Below are positions 1-6,651 of a stretch of 10,475 nucleotides of DNA, piece after piece. The DNA is from Pseudomonadota bacterium (lineage in GTDB: Bacteria; Desulfobacterota; Syntrophobacteria; Syntrophobacterales; Syntrophobacteraceae), in NCBI GenBank assembly GCA_023442755.1, contig JAEZXS010000356.1:1-10475 (forward strand), read 5' to 3'. The notes beneath the pieces were generated by a model. It saw nothing but the letters and a program-made list of their open reading frames with translations, did no database searches and had not been told where the DNA came from. Position 1 is the stretch's first letter. Each line of letters starts with the position of its first letter. A program made the position numbers and the translations under genes.

Positions 1-1337
1 GCTCTGGCCTCATCGAGGGCCGCCTGCATCGTCTTGTCCGCAAAGCGCAAGGGCCATTGCGGCTTTCGAACAAAGGCATGCAGCAGCCAACCCGAGAGCG
101 TCAGGAACGCAGAGCGGCGCTTTTTCAGAAGTGCGCCGAGCCGACGTAGCCCGAACAAGGCCGGATATATCGAATGTATCTCGGTCGTGCCCTCGAATAC
201 CGTGGCAACCCGGAAATCCCGCATCCGCTTCTCATAGGGATGCGTTTTGAGGTAGCCGGCGCCGCCGGCCACCTGAAGTCCGTCATAAACTGCATCCCAG
301 GCCCGCGTGGTCCCGAAGAGTTTGCAGTGCGACGTCTCTATTGCCGTATTGAGAAACGGGTCCTTCTGGAGCAGACCGGCCGCGAAATCGTTCATTGCCG
401 CACTGACCGCACAGTTAACCTTTGTCCGGACGATCTTCTCCTGGACGAGCTGAAAACGTTTTATGGGCACCTGGAACTGTATCCGCGACGACGCCCGCTT
501 CAGCATGTCCCGCGCCGATACGTCCATGAGCGCAACGGAGGCTGCGCCAAGCCCCAGCCGGCCGTAGTTGAGAACGGACATCGCTATTTTGAACCCATCG
601 CCCGGCTCACCGATCCGATTTTCAACCGGGACCCTGACGTTCCGGAACTGGATGGCGGCGGTGGAACTTGCCCTGAGCCCCATCTTGGGCATTTCCATGC
701 CGACCTGAACACCTTCCCAGCCGGTTTCCACTATGAAGGCGCCTATGAAGCCCGGCCGCTTCGGATCGAGTTGGGCAAAGACGGTGAGGCCGCCCGCATA
801 ATTGGCGTTCGTGATGTAGGCCTTTCTGCCGTTCAGGATATATCCGTTTCCGTCCGAGGCCGAGACGGCGGATGTTTCAATGTGCCTTGCGTCCGAGCCG
901 ATCCGCGGTTCGGTCAGGGCATAGGAAAAGATCATCTCACCCGATGCAGCGCGCGGCAGATATTTTTGCCGTTGTTCCTCGTTTCCGAAAAGCTGGATGC
1001 CCTTTACCCCGATAGACAGGTGGGCAAGAAAGGTGATGGCGACGGAAATGTCGAGTTTGACCATCTCCTCGATAACTCGCAGGTATTCCCACAGGTTCAG
1101 CCCCTGGCCGCCATATTCTTTGCCGATGGTAAGGCCGAAAAGACCGGCTTTCCTCATCCCTCCCAGCAATTCAGGGGGAAGTCCGCCCCCCTCTTCAAGC
1201 TGCCCCGCAGGATAAGCCGCCAGCAGATCGCGATACACCCCGGCGATCCCAGCCACCTTTACCGTATCCACGACCGGTTTCGCGGCGCGAAGCAGGTCAG
1301 GATCAAAACCACCTGAATAAATACCCTCAAGAAACAT
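1..1337 (-). CDS. Acyl-CoA dehydrogenase, long (VLCAD/ACAD9-like) type, 3' end outside window
   Basis: Flavoenzyme that would introduce the alpha,beta double bond into an acyl-CoA and pass electrons to ETF. The frame is open from ATG 1337 to the left edge, giving 445 complete codons with no stop. Visible family features are the ACAD signature SYALTEPRIGSDA (about residues 138-150), the QVAGGAGY stretch (355-362), and FEGTTEI (381-387), whose Glu382 aligns with the catalytic base of MCAD-type enzymes. The protein continues at least 60 residues past this point, where short ACADs end, so it belongs to the long form (family length near 560-620 aa). The tail has a basic KKRR patch followed by a hydrophobic stretch (about 410-423), possibly membrane-associating. 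The start is supported by GAGGG, which overlaps the stop codon of the upstream J-domain gene; the two genes are 6 nt apart and probably translationally coupled. Substrate chain length cannot be told. Confidence 0.9.
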   Translation of the reverse strand, partial: MFLEGIYSGGFDPDLLRAAKPVVDTVKVAGIAGVYRDLLAAYPAGQLEEGGGLPPELLGGMRKAGLFGLTIGKEYGGQGLNLWEYLRVIEEMVKLDISVAITFLAHLSIGVKGIQLFGNEEQRQKYLPRAASGEMIFSYALTEPRIGSDARHIETSAVSASDGNGYILNGRKAYITNANYAGGLTVFAQLDPKRPGFIGAFIVETGWEGVQVGMEMPKMGLRASSTAAIQFRNVRVPVENRIGEPGDGFKIAMSVLNYGRLGLGAASVALMDVSARDMLKRASSRIQFQVPIKRFQLVQEKIVRTKVNCAVSAAMNDFAAGLLQKDPFLNTAIETSHCKLFGTTRAWDAVYDGLQVAGGAGYLKTHPYEKRMRDFRVATVFEGTTEIHSIYPALFGLRRLGALLKKRRSAFLTLSGWLLHAFVRKPQWPLRFADKTMQAALDEAR

Positions 1338-1343
1338 GGACCC

Positions 1344-2609
1344 TCATGATCCCGATCCGGATTCTTCCGGGGGGAGGAAACGAAGGATATTTTCGGAATC
1401 GCTCACGTACTGGACCTTTCCGTCACGGAAGAAAACCGTGGCGAAATTGAATGACCACAGGTTTCCTTTGATGCTGGTAGGGGTCCCCTGTGCGGCAATG
1501 ACATCATCAGAAGTGGAACCTATCGTGAAAAACGGTCTCGGCTCGCCGGGGGCGCGTAAGGCGCCCGGAAGAATACGCACTTTCAGCGTGCCGAAATAGT
1601 TGTCGTATTCCTTCACCCGTCCGTCTTTGAAGCGCACTTCCGCAAAACCGTAGAACCACCTGTCGCGATCGATCCGGGTGGGGGTCCCCTGTGCCCGCAG
1701 GACTTCATCTTCGGTCGAACCGATTGTAATATAGGCAGGAGCGGGGTCGTCGCCAAGATTGCCGGGTAGTACGTGCACCTTCAAAGAACCGTCGAAATTG
1801 TTATACCGGTAAACCCGCCCCTGTCTGAACTCGATTTCCGAAAGCCCGTAGACCCAGGTTTGCCCCTGCACCCTGGTGGGCGCTCCCTGTACCTCGAGCA
1901 CTTCCGAGGAGAGGGACCCGACCGTAAAAAACCTCGGGCGCTCCCGGCCGGACTGGAGTAAAGGAGAGGAAGTGGCCGGAGCGGAACTGGCTTCCGAAGG
2001 TATTGCGGAGAGCATCGATTCGAGGTCTGCTGCGTCTTCGGACGGACGGGCTCCTGGAGTATCGGCCCGGTTGTCGTCGGCGCCCTGCGGGGCCTGCATT
2101 TTGTCGGGTGCGCCCGGATAGGGGAGAAAGTGGTACGCCAAGACGAGTGCAAAGACGGCCAGGCAGATAATAAGTGCAGCCTGCTTCGGGTGAATGCGAG
2201 GGATGGTGCGCTTCGGTACCGTCGCTCCCCGGGGCTGTCTGCTGCTGGACGGCGCGGCCGAACCCGCAGTCTTCGGTTCGGGAGGCTTACCCAGCCTGGC
2301 GGTCTTGCTCCAGTCCAGCGATAGACGCCTGTATGCCTCGGTTATTTCCTTGAATTTTTCTTCCGCCATGGCCCGGATTTCGTAGGGCTTGGACTGATGC
2401 CGGTCGGGATGCCACCTTTTTGCCTGTATGCGGTAGGCATGCTTGACTTCGGCCTGTTTGGCCCCGGGTTCCAGTCCCAGGATATGGAAATCGTCTTTCG
2501 AGGCTTCTGACGGCATGCGAAACGGCTTCCTGTCGGGTTTGCGGGAGAACGGCAGTACTTTCCCCTCAAATAAATCGGAAAAGAACTGTTCTATCTTTAA
2601 CAGACACAC
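1344..2609 (-). CDS. J-domain membrane protein with three BamE/SmpA-like tandem repeats
   Basis: 421 aa from GTG 2609. A J domain (about residues 38-98) carries the HPD tripeptide (67-69, in RWHPDRH) needed to stimulate DnaK ATPase. Next come a Ser/Pro-rich linker, one membrane segment (144-162), a long low-complexity Ala/Ser/Pro/Asp stretch (165-225), and three tandem repeats of about 57 residues (227-283, 292-349, 359-413). Each repeat has the pattern aromatic-x-(T/I)-(V/I)-GS-x-x-x-(D/E)-V-x-x-x-QG-(A/T)-PT, then W-x-(Y/F), F-x-(D/Q)-G-(R/K)-V and LP. The GS...EV...QG.P element resembles the BamE/SmpA fold (inference). The predicted topology puts the J domain in the cytoplasm and the repeats outside the inner membrane. 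The start is uncertain: GTG 2609 has no clear Shine-Dalgarno, whereas ATG 2516 (residue 32), just before the J domain, has AGGAAG upstream. First gene of a pair with the acyl-CoA dehydrogenase. Function unknown. Confidence 0.88.
   Translation of the reverse strand: MCLLKIEQFFSDLFEGKVLPFSRKPDRKPFRMPSEASKDDFHILGLEPGAKQAEVKHAYRIQAKRWHPDRHQSKPYEIRAMAEEKFKEITEAYRRLSLDWSKTARLGKPPEPKTAGSAAPSSSRQPRGATVPKRTIPRIHPKQAALIICLAVFALVLAYHFLPYPGAPDKMQAPQGADDNRADTPGARPSEDAADLESMLSAIPSEASSAPATSSPLLQSGRERPRFFTVGSLSSEVLEVQGAPTRVQGQTWVYGLSEIEFRQGRVYRYNNFDGSLKVHVLPGNLGDDPAPAYITIGSTEDEVLRAQGTPTRIDRDRWFYGFAEVRFKDGRVKEYDNYFGTLKVRILPGALRAPGEPRPFFTIGSTSDDVIAAQGTPTSIKGNLWSFNFATVFFRDGKVQYVSDSENILRFLPPEESGSGS
1371..1931 (-). 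repeat. Three tandem ~57-codon repeats inside the J-domain protein gene
   Basis: The units lie at about 1761-1931, 1563-1736 and 1371-1535. They are conserved in protein (VG/IGS...EV...QG.PT...W...G(R/K)V...LP) and partly in DNA. For example, GGGGTCCCCTGTGC occurs near 1484 and again near 1681, with a diverged copy (GGGCGCTCCCTGTAC) near 1879. The first two units are most alike (both have the GSLKV/GTLKV...LPG end); the third is more diverged. This indicates internal duplication followed by divergence. Confidence 0.85.
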
Positions 2610-2615
2610 TATAAT
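2610..2615 (+). promoter_or_regulatory. Possible csrA promoter -10 box (TATAAT)
   Basis: A perfect TATAAT at 2610-2615 lies in the divergent gap between the J-domain gene and csrA. No good -35 hexamer sits 16-18 nt upstream, so the call rests on the -10 alone. It would give csrA a leader of roughly 85-90 nt. On the opposite strand the same spot reads ATTATAGT directly before the GTG of the J-domain gene; if used as a -10 there, translation would have to begin further in, at ATG 2516. Confidence 0.35.
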
Positions 2616-2707
2616 CTTTGCGTTTTCGCGGGTGAATCGGATTTTTGCCTCAAAACCCGTTCAGAATATGTCTTCAACGGCCGATAAATACCAAAAGGGT
2701 TAAACTC

Positions 2708-2971
2708 ATGCTGATACTAACCAGAAAAACGGGAGAATCTATTCTGATCGGGGACGACATCGAGGTCGTTATCACCTCGATCGACCAGAATAAAGTGCGG
2801 GTGGGAATCAAGAGCCCTCCGCAGATCCCCATATACAGAGAAGAGCTCTACAGGAAAATTCAGGAAGAAAACAGGGGTGCGGCTTTTATCGACAAGGACG
2901 AGTTGGACAATTTGCTGGACTTATATACCGGTCCCCAGAAGGGGGATTCTTTTGACCGGGATGACTCATGA
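2708..2971 (+). CDS. csrA: Carbon storage regulator CsrA
   Basis: 87-aa RNA-binding post-transcriptional regulator, usually a homodimer that binds GGA loops in mRNA leaders. The N-terminus MLILTRKTGES-(I)-LIGD is diagnostic. Leu4, Arg6 and Arg44 (in YREEL), which contact RNA in characterised CsrA proteins, are present. The start is ATG 2708, where the CsrA homology begins, with AGGG a few bases upstream; an in-frame ATG at 2645 would add 21 unrelated residues and is rejected. The protein has an acidic tail (about residues 54-87) that E. coli CsrA (61 aa) lacks. Extended C-termini are typical of CsrA proteins controlled by FliW, and fliW follows 23 nt downstream, so the pair is probably one operon with partner-switching control of flagellin or other targets. 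Confidence 0.96.
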   Translation: MLILTRKTGESILIGDDIEVVITSIDQNKVRVGIKSPPQIPIYREELYRKIQEENRGAAFIDKDELDNLLDLYTGPQKGDSFDRDDS

Positions 2972-2994
2972 CTGGCTCGCCCGAAGGAGTACCC

Positions 2995-3441
2995 ATGCAG
3001 CTTAATACGACCCGCTTCGGTACTATCGAAGTAAACGAGAGCGAATTTATCAATTTCCCCTGGGGAATTCCCGGCTTCGAGGAATTCAAGAGCTACATAC
3101 TGCTCCAATACAAAAACGGACCCTTCCAGTGGCTCCAGTCAACCGAGGAGCCTTCGGTCGCTTTCGTTGTCTGCCCGCCCGGGTTTATCGAGGTGGAATA
3201 CAAGGTCCCCGTTTCCAAGACCACCATGATCAAGCTGGAAAAACCGGAGGATTTGGTCATCCTGCTGATCGTTTCCTTCGACCAGGATAATCCCGACAAG
3301 AAGAAGGCCATGCGTGTCCACGTGCGAAGCCCACTCCTTTTCAATGTTGCAGCACGAATCGGCTATCAGTGGACCATGGAGCCCGACGAATTGAAGCGCC
3401 AGGTCGTCACCCCGGCGATCCGGTCCCCGGAAAAAGGTTGA
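2995..3441 (+). CDS. fliW: Flagellar assembly factor FliW (CsrA antagonist)
   Basis: 148 aa, normal for FliW. In Bacillus and Campylobacter FliW binds either flagellin or CsrA, so flagellin accumulation releases CsrA to repress flagellin translation. Family features are the N-terminal beta strands with FGTIEVNESEFINFP and GIPGFEE (about residues 6-29), the QSTEEPSVAFVV segment (mid-40s to 50s), and a C-terminal SPLLFNVAARIGYQ-type stretch. The start is ATG 2995, with AAGGAG at about 8 nt spacing (GAAGGAGTACCCATG). An in-frame ATG at 2968 overlapping the csrA stop as ATGA would add nine residues but has a poorer ribosome site. No flagellin or hook genes are in the window, so the pair sits apart from structural flagellar genes here. 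Transcription probably ends at the terminator 30 nt downstream. Confidence 0.95.
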   Translation: MQLNTTRFGTIEVNESEFINFPWGIPGFEEFKSYILLQYKNGPFQWLQSTEEPSVAFVVCPPGFIEVEYKVPVSKTTMIKLEKPEDLVILLIVSFDQDNPDKKKAMRVHVRSPLLFNVAARIGYQWTMEPDELKRQVVTPAIRSPEKG

Positions 3442-3470
3442 GAGCAGAAATCGACACCGAAATTTCGCTG

Positions 3471-3500
3471 CGGCCCTGTTCTTCACAGGGCCGTTTTGCT
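3471..3500 (+). terminator. Rho-independent terminator after fliW
   Basis: Perfect 9-bp stem CGGCCCTGT (3471-3479) with ACAGGGCCG (3485-3493), loop TCTTC, followed by TTTTGCTT. It lies 30 nt after the fliW stop, in the direction of csrA-fliW transcription. Confidence 0.9.
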
Positions 3501-3537
3501 TCGGTGGGTGAAATGGCTTCTCTCAAAATATAAAAAG

Positions 3538-3546
3538 TGTTATCCT
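3538..3546 (+). promoter_or_regulatory. Possible extended -10 promoter for the EEP gene
   Basis: TGTTATCCT matches an extended -10 (TG-n-TATnnT) inside an AT-rich stretch (3521-3562) that follows the fliW terminator. The -35 region is weak (TTCTCT at 17-nt spacing). The location fits independent transcription of the downstream gene and argues that the coding start lies after 3546. Confidence 0.35.
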
Positions 3547-3588
3547 ACGCGAATATTTATCATCTACATCCGAAAAGAACTTTTTAGA

Positions 3589-4389
3589 ATGATACGACGA
3601 CAAAAGTTGCATGACAGCACGGCCGGCATCATGGTGAAAGACAATTCCTCAGCGGCGCAGAACCCCGATATGTTCTCCGTTGCCAGCTATAATATCCACC
3701 GGTTCGTGGGAACCGACCGCAGGTTCGACCCGGAGCGCGTTGCCCGGGTAATCGATGAGCTGCAGTCCCCCATCGTGGGGCTTCAGGAGATCGATTCCCA
3801 GTTCTACAGGGCCGGTACTCAACTCGAGTGCCTTGCCGAAAAGACGGGGATGGAGGTGTTGCTCGGGCCCACCCGCCGTAATCGCGTCGGACACTATGGG
3901 AACGCCCTGCTCACTAATTATCCCGTCAAGGAAATCCGCAGGATCGATCTAAGCGTTTACGGCCGGGAACCCCGTGGAGCGCTCGACGTGGACCTGCGGA
4001 TAAAGGGCCAGACCGTACGCGTCATCGTGGCCCACCTTGGCCTGGGGCTTGGGGAACGCCGCCGCCAGATACGGCGCCTGCTCGATATATTCTGCTCCGA
4101 GCGGGACAAGATGGAAATCATGCTGGGGGACTTCAATGAGTGGATTCCTGTCGGAAAGCCGCTGTGCTGGATCAACAGGTTTTTCGGGAAATCGCCCTCC
4201 GTGAGGTCTTTCCCCTCTTTCATGCCCCTTCTGCCGCTCGACAGGATCTGGGTTCGGCCGCTGGATTCGATGATGGACATGGGGACCCACAGGACGCCAT
4301 TGAGCCGCGTGGCTTCCGACCATCTCCCCGTCAAAGCCCGAATAGATCCGAACGGCTCGTACGAGCACCCGGCGTGCGCCTGTATGTAG
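3589..4389 (+). CDS. Endonuclease/exonuclease/phosphatase (EEP) family metal-dependent hydrolase
   Basis: 266 aa from ATG 3589. All core EEP motifs (DNase I/exonuclease III/inositol-5-phosphatase fold) appear in order: SYNIHR (Asn35), GLQEID (Glu67, metal ligand), HYGNALLTNYP (102-112), AHLGL (His149), LGDFNEW (Asp181, Asn183), LDRIWV (217-222) and SDHLPV (Asp244, His245). The fold hydrolyses phosphodiester or phosphomonoester bonds with Mg2+; the substrate cannot be inferred. The general form resembles YbhP-like proteins, which in other bacteria sit next to cardiolipin synthases, but no such neighbour is present here. No signal peptide is evident. The start is uncertain: the frame stays open back to 3496 across the terminator and putative promoter, and ATG 3631 is another candidate; none has a strong Shine-Dalgarno. 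Monocistronic by context. Confidence 0.88.
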   Translation: MIRRQKLHDSTAGIMVKDNSSAAQNPDMFSVASYNIHRFVGTDRRFDPERVARVIDELQSPIVGLQEIDSQFYRAGTQLECLAEKTGMEVLLGPTRRNRVGHYGNALLTNYPVKEIRRIDLSVYGREPRGALDVDLRIKGQTVRVIVAHLGLGLGERRRQIRRLLDIFCSERDKMEIMLGDFNEWIPVGKPLCWINRFFGKSPSVRSFPSFMPLLPLDRIWVRPLDSMMDMGTHRTPLSRVASDHLPVKARIDPNGSYEHPACACM

Positions 4390-4455
4390 GAAACCTGTCC
4401 CGCGGCCTCTTCCGTGTTTCCCGGAAAGTATGGGGCACGGGAAAGGGGAATGACG

Positions 4456-5112
4456 TCATGCCCGCCTCTTGTGCTTTTCCAGAAGAACGATTCCCATGGC
4501 TCCCTGGAAATACTTTTTCGCGGGAGCGCCATTCATGCCGGCGGTCGCGAGGAACCCATCGAGACCGCCGATGCGCATGAAATGCCTGAAATTATGGAAA
4601 TGCTCCCTTCCGGCAAACCTTTCGACCCAGCCGAGCAGCCCCAGGCTCAATGCCGAGCGAAGGTTTTTCGCTGCGAGGTAATCGAGAATAATAATTTTCC
4701 CGTCCGCACCGAGAACGCGCAAGGTTTCCCCCAGCACCTGCAGTCTTGTCCGTTGAACCATCTCGTGCAGAACCAGGCTCATCAGCGCGCAGTCGAATGA
4801 ACCGGAGGCAAAAGGCAGGCGCCTGGCATCCGCAAGGTGGAATCGCACTCGGGAATGACGTCTTTCCCGCGCTCTCTGCAGCATTGCGGGTGAGAGATCG
4901 ACTCCGGCAACCTCGAATCCGGCCGAAGCCAGCAGTTCGGCCTGTTCCCCGGTGCCGCACCCGACATCGAGTATCCTGCGGCAGTTTCCGGAACGTGCAA
5001 TTCTTTGAAGAGAATTTCTGAGCGGGCGCAGAAACGGTCCGACCAGCGGATCGTAAACGGGGGCAAGCCGCTTGTAAGGATCGGGCCCGGCGCGGCGTAG
5101 TCGTTCGATCAA
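4456..5112 (-). CDS. Class I SAM-dependent methyltransferase (UbiE/Methyltransf_11-like)
   Basis: 218 aa from TTG 5112. Motif I, ILDVGCGTGEQ (about residues 47-57), binds SAM. VDLSPAML follows, with Asp72 as the probable ribose-binding acid, then ADARRLPFASGSFDCALMSLVLHEM (post-I and motifs II/III), ending in a short variable substrate region. The KRLAPVYDPLVGP segment near the N-terminus is typical of UbiE/MenG-type and related enzymes. The substrate is unknown. The start was chosen as TTG 5112 because AAGGGATAAAA gives a ribosome site and the homology begins about 18 codons later. In-frame ATGs upstream (5193, 5187, 5220, 5238) would add 25-42 residues of Arg/Cys/Pro-rich sequence with no family resemblance. 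It converges with the EEP gene (66-nt gap) and is divergent from the MFS gene. Confidence 0.85.
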   Translation of the reverse strand: MIERLRRAGPDPYKRLAPVYDPLVGPFLRPLRNSLQRIARSGNCRRILDVGCGTGEQAELLASAGFEVAGVDLSPAMLQRARERRHSRVRFHLADARRLPFASGSFDCALMSLVLHEMVQRTRLQVLGETLRVLGADGKIIILDYLAAKNLRSALSLGLLGWVERFAGREHFHNFRHFMRIGGLDGFLATAGMNGAPAKKYFQGAMGIVLLEKHKRRA

Positions 5113-5212
5113 TTTTATCCCTTTCGTGCATTGGGGATTTCCGGCCTCGGGACACAAATCGCGCCCGGGATTCGATCGAAAAAGCATTTTCATGATAAGA
5201 TGCCGGGGACCG

Positions 5213-5240
5213 TGTTGCATGGTCCTGTCATGGCACAACA
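5213..5240. promoter_or_regulatory. Imperfect dyad in the divergent methyltransferase/MFS gap
   Basis: TGTTG-CATG, 7-nt spacer, CATG-gca-CAACA forms an imperfect inverted repeat. An overlapping short dyad, GGACC (5207-5211) with GGTCC (5221-5225), is also present. The position between two divergent genes fits an operator for a local regulator, but no regulator gene is nearby and the arms are not perfect. Confidence 0.25.
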
Positions 5241-5284
5241 GTCGAAATCGCGGTAACTCATACCGAAGGAATCAGGGCTCGGAG

Positions 5285-6442
5285 ATGCTTTACACTCCCA
5301 CCTTTTTTGCAATGGCATTTGCCAACCTTGCCTGCCTTTGCAGTTTTTCCATATTTTATCTTTTTCCGCTCTTCATAACGGACCACCAGGGGGACCAGGT
5401 GGATATAGGCATCGTTATGGGCGCATTTGCCCTTGCCTCCGTTCTCTGCCGCCCCTGGATCTCCGACATGATCGACAGGATAGGCAGAAAAAAGAGCTAC
5501 GGGATCGGCTCTCTCCTGATGACCTTGCTCCCCTTGACATACCTCCTCTTCCGCGGGGAACTCGGCAGCTTTTACCTGCCGCTCATCGTGGTCCGCATAT
5601 TTCACGGCGTCGCCTTTGCAATCTGCATAACCGCGGCATTTACCTACATGGCCGACATCATTCCCAAAGATCGGCTCAACGAAGGGCTTGGGATGTTCGG
5701 GGTTTCGGGTCTTGTCGGTTCCGCAGTCGGCCCCGTAATAGCCGAACTGGTGATCGACAGGGCGGGGTTCGGCCTGCTCTTCCCGGTCGCCTCCGCGACA
5801 GCCCTTCTCGGCCTGATCGTCCACTTTCCGTTGAAGGAAACCTACGTCCATGTGCTCAGGACGACGGAATCCTCGTTTTTCCTGGTTCTCCAGCGCAGGA
5901 GGGTCCTCACGGTCGCCGTAATAGCCCTCCTTTTCGGCTTCAGCCTGGCCGCTGTCAACGGCTTTGTCGCTCCATTAGCCAGCGAGCGGCGGATCGTCTT
6001 CATTTCGCTCTACTACATCGCCTATTCGTCCGCGGCCATTCTCGTCCGGTTCCTGGGAGGCGGCCTCGTCGACAGACTGGGAGAGAACAGGATCATACCC
6101 TATGCGCTGTTCCTGATCTGCGCCGGGCTTTTTCTCCTGATCTTTATGCAGGGAAGCGGGCTTCTCTTCCTTTCGGGCTTTATGACAGGGTGCGGCCACG
6201 GACTGCTTTACCCCGCTCTGAATACGCTCGCCATCCGGGGAGAGCCCCATACGGTCCGGGGTAAGATAACCGGGGCTTTCACCGGGAGTATAGACGCGGG
6301 ATCGTTTGTCGGGTCCGTACTGCTGGGCTATGTAGGCGACCTTGCAGGATTCCCGTGCCTGTTCCTGCTTTCCGCTTTTTCGGCATTCAGTGCAATCTTC
6401 ATTTTCCGGTTCGATCTTGCGCGCAGAGGCACTAAGATTTGA
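5285..6442 (+). CDS. MFS transporter, 12 transmembrane segments
   Basis: 385 aa, normal size for a 12-TM major facilitator. Motif A is present after TM2 (SDMIDRIGRKKS, residues 60-71), with the degenerate second-half copy GGGLVDRLGENR (258-269). GSAVGPVIAEL (145-155) in TM5 resembles motif C, which is typical of antiporters and exporters of the DHA type. A central cytoplasmic loop (about 183-207) joins the halves. This suggests a proton-coupled efflux or uptake carrier; the substrate is not inferable. The start is ATG 5285, the first Met directly before TM1, with AGGG about 10 nt upstream; the frame extends back to 5126 but that part reads as Arg/Cys/Ser-rich non-membrane sequence overlapping the opposite gene. 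Apparently monocistronic and divergent from the methyltransferase. Confidence 0.92.
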   Translation: MLYTPTFFAMAFANLACLCSFSIFYLFPLFITDHQGDQVDIGIVMGAFALASVLCRPWISDMIDRIGRKKSYGIGSLLMTLLPLTYLLFRGELGSFYLPLIVVRIFHGVAFAICITAAFTYMADIIPKDRLNEGLGMFGVSGLVGSAVGPVIAELVIDRAGFGLLFPVASATALLGLIVHFPLKETYVHVLRTTESSFFLVLQRRRVLTVAVIALLFGFSLAAVNGFVAPLASERRIVFISLYYIAYSSAAILVRFLGGGLVDRLGENRIIPYALFLICAGLFLLIFMQGSGLLFLSGFMTGCGHGLLYPALNTLAIRGEPHTVRGKITGAFTGSIDAGSFVGSVLLGYVGDLAGFPCLFLLSAFSAFSAIFIFRFDLARRGTKI

Positions 6443-6443
6443 T

Positions 6444-6481
6444 GCGGCTTTTGCCGCTCTAAGTCCGGCCGGAATATTTTT
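6444..6481 (+). terminator. Weak terminator-like segment after the MFS gene
   Basis: GCGGC-tttt-GCCGC (6444-6457) starts immediately after the stop codon. It is followed by the palindrome TCCGGCCGGA (6464-6473) and ATATTTTT. The T tract is 17 nt away from the hairpin, so this is not a canonical intrinsic terminator. Confidence 0.3.
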
Positions 6482-6500
6482 CCCCATCCACCGATTCTTC

Positions 6501-6528
6501 TTGACAAACAAAAGCCCGAGACTAAAGT
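6501..6528 (+). promoter_or_regulatory. Probable sigma70 promoter for the hdr-like operon
   Basis: Perfect -35 TTGACA (6501-6506), 16-nt spacer, and TAAAGT (6523-6528; four of six -10 matches). It points toward the selenoprotein genes and is followed within 5 nt by the TGCACAAT direct repeat. Confidence 0.5.
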
Positions 6529-6532
6529 AGTG

Positions 6533-6559
6533 TGCACAATTGGCTCAATAATGCACAAT
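6533..6559 (+). repeat. 8-bp direct repeat TGCACAAT downstream of the promoter
   Basis: TGCACAAT occurs at 6533-6540 and 6552-6559, 19 bp start to start (about two helical turns). This phasing, just after the predicted -10, is what a regulator bound on one DNA face would need. No cognate regulator is identified. Confidence 0.45.
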
Positions 6560-6606
6560 ACCGGTTCTTGTCGGATTGGACCGGGTTCTGCTCTTTACAA
6601 TTTTGA

Positions 6607-6651
6607 GGGGAAATCTTATCCGTTTTGCAGCAGTCAGTTGTGAAGATCCCC
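6607..6651 (+). other. Hairpin in the leader (GGGGA..TCTT / AAGATCCCC)
   Basis: GGGGA-aa-TCTT (6607-6617) pairs with AAGATCCCC (6643-6651): nine pairs with a 2-nt bulge closing a 25-nt loop. Further hairpins in the same leader are ACGGTT-tgt-AACCGT (6722-6736) and GTGCGT...CCG-caagaa-CGG...ACGCAC (6898-6930). None is followed by a T tract. No known RNA family was recognised. Confidence 0.4.

Noticed and set aside
174..1316. 380-codon open frame on the plus strand
   Set aside because: It is antisense to the acyl-CoA dehydrogenase, which has the catalytic FEGTTEI and ACAD signatures. The plus-strand protein has no recognisable domain.
3496..3588. N-terminal extension of the EEP protein from ATG 3496
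   Set aside because: It would begin inside the fliW terminator T tract and read through an AT-rich promoter-like stretch. The extra 31 residues (Lys/Tyr/Ile-rich) do not resemble the family.
4415..4445. TTTCCCG...CGGGAAA inverted repeat between the convergent EEP and methyltransferase genes as a terminator
   Set aside because: The arms are only 7 bp with a long loop, and no T tract follows on either strand.
4451..4458. TGACGTCA palindrome as a regulator site
   Set aside because: It overlaps the stop codon of the methyltransferase at a convergent gene end, where a promoter-proximal operator is not expected; an 8-bp palindrome here is likely chance.
5338..6264. 308-codon Arg/Pro-rich open frame within the MFS gene
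   Set aside because: Out-of-frame shadow of a clear 12-TM transporter. Its composition is typical of a shifted frame.
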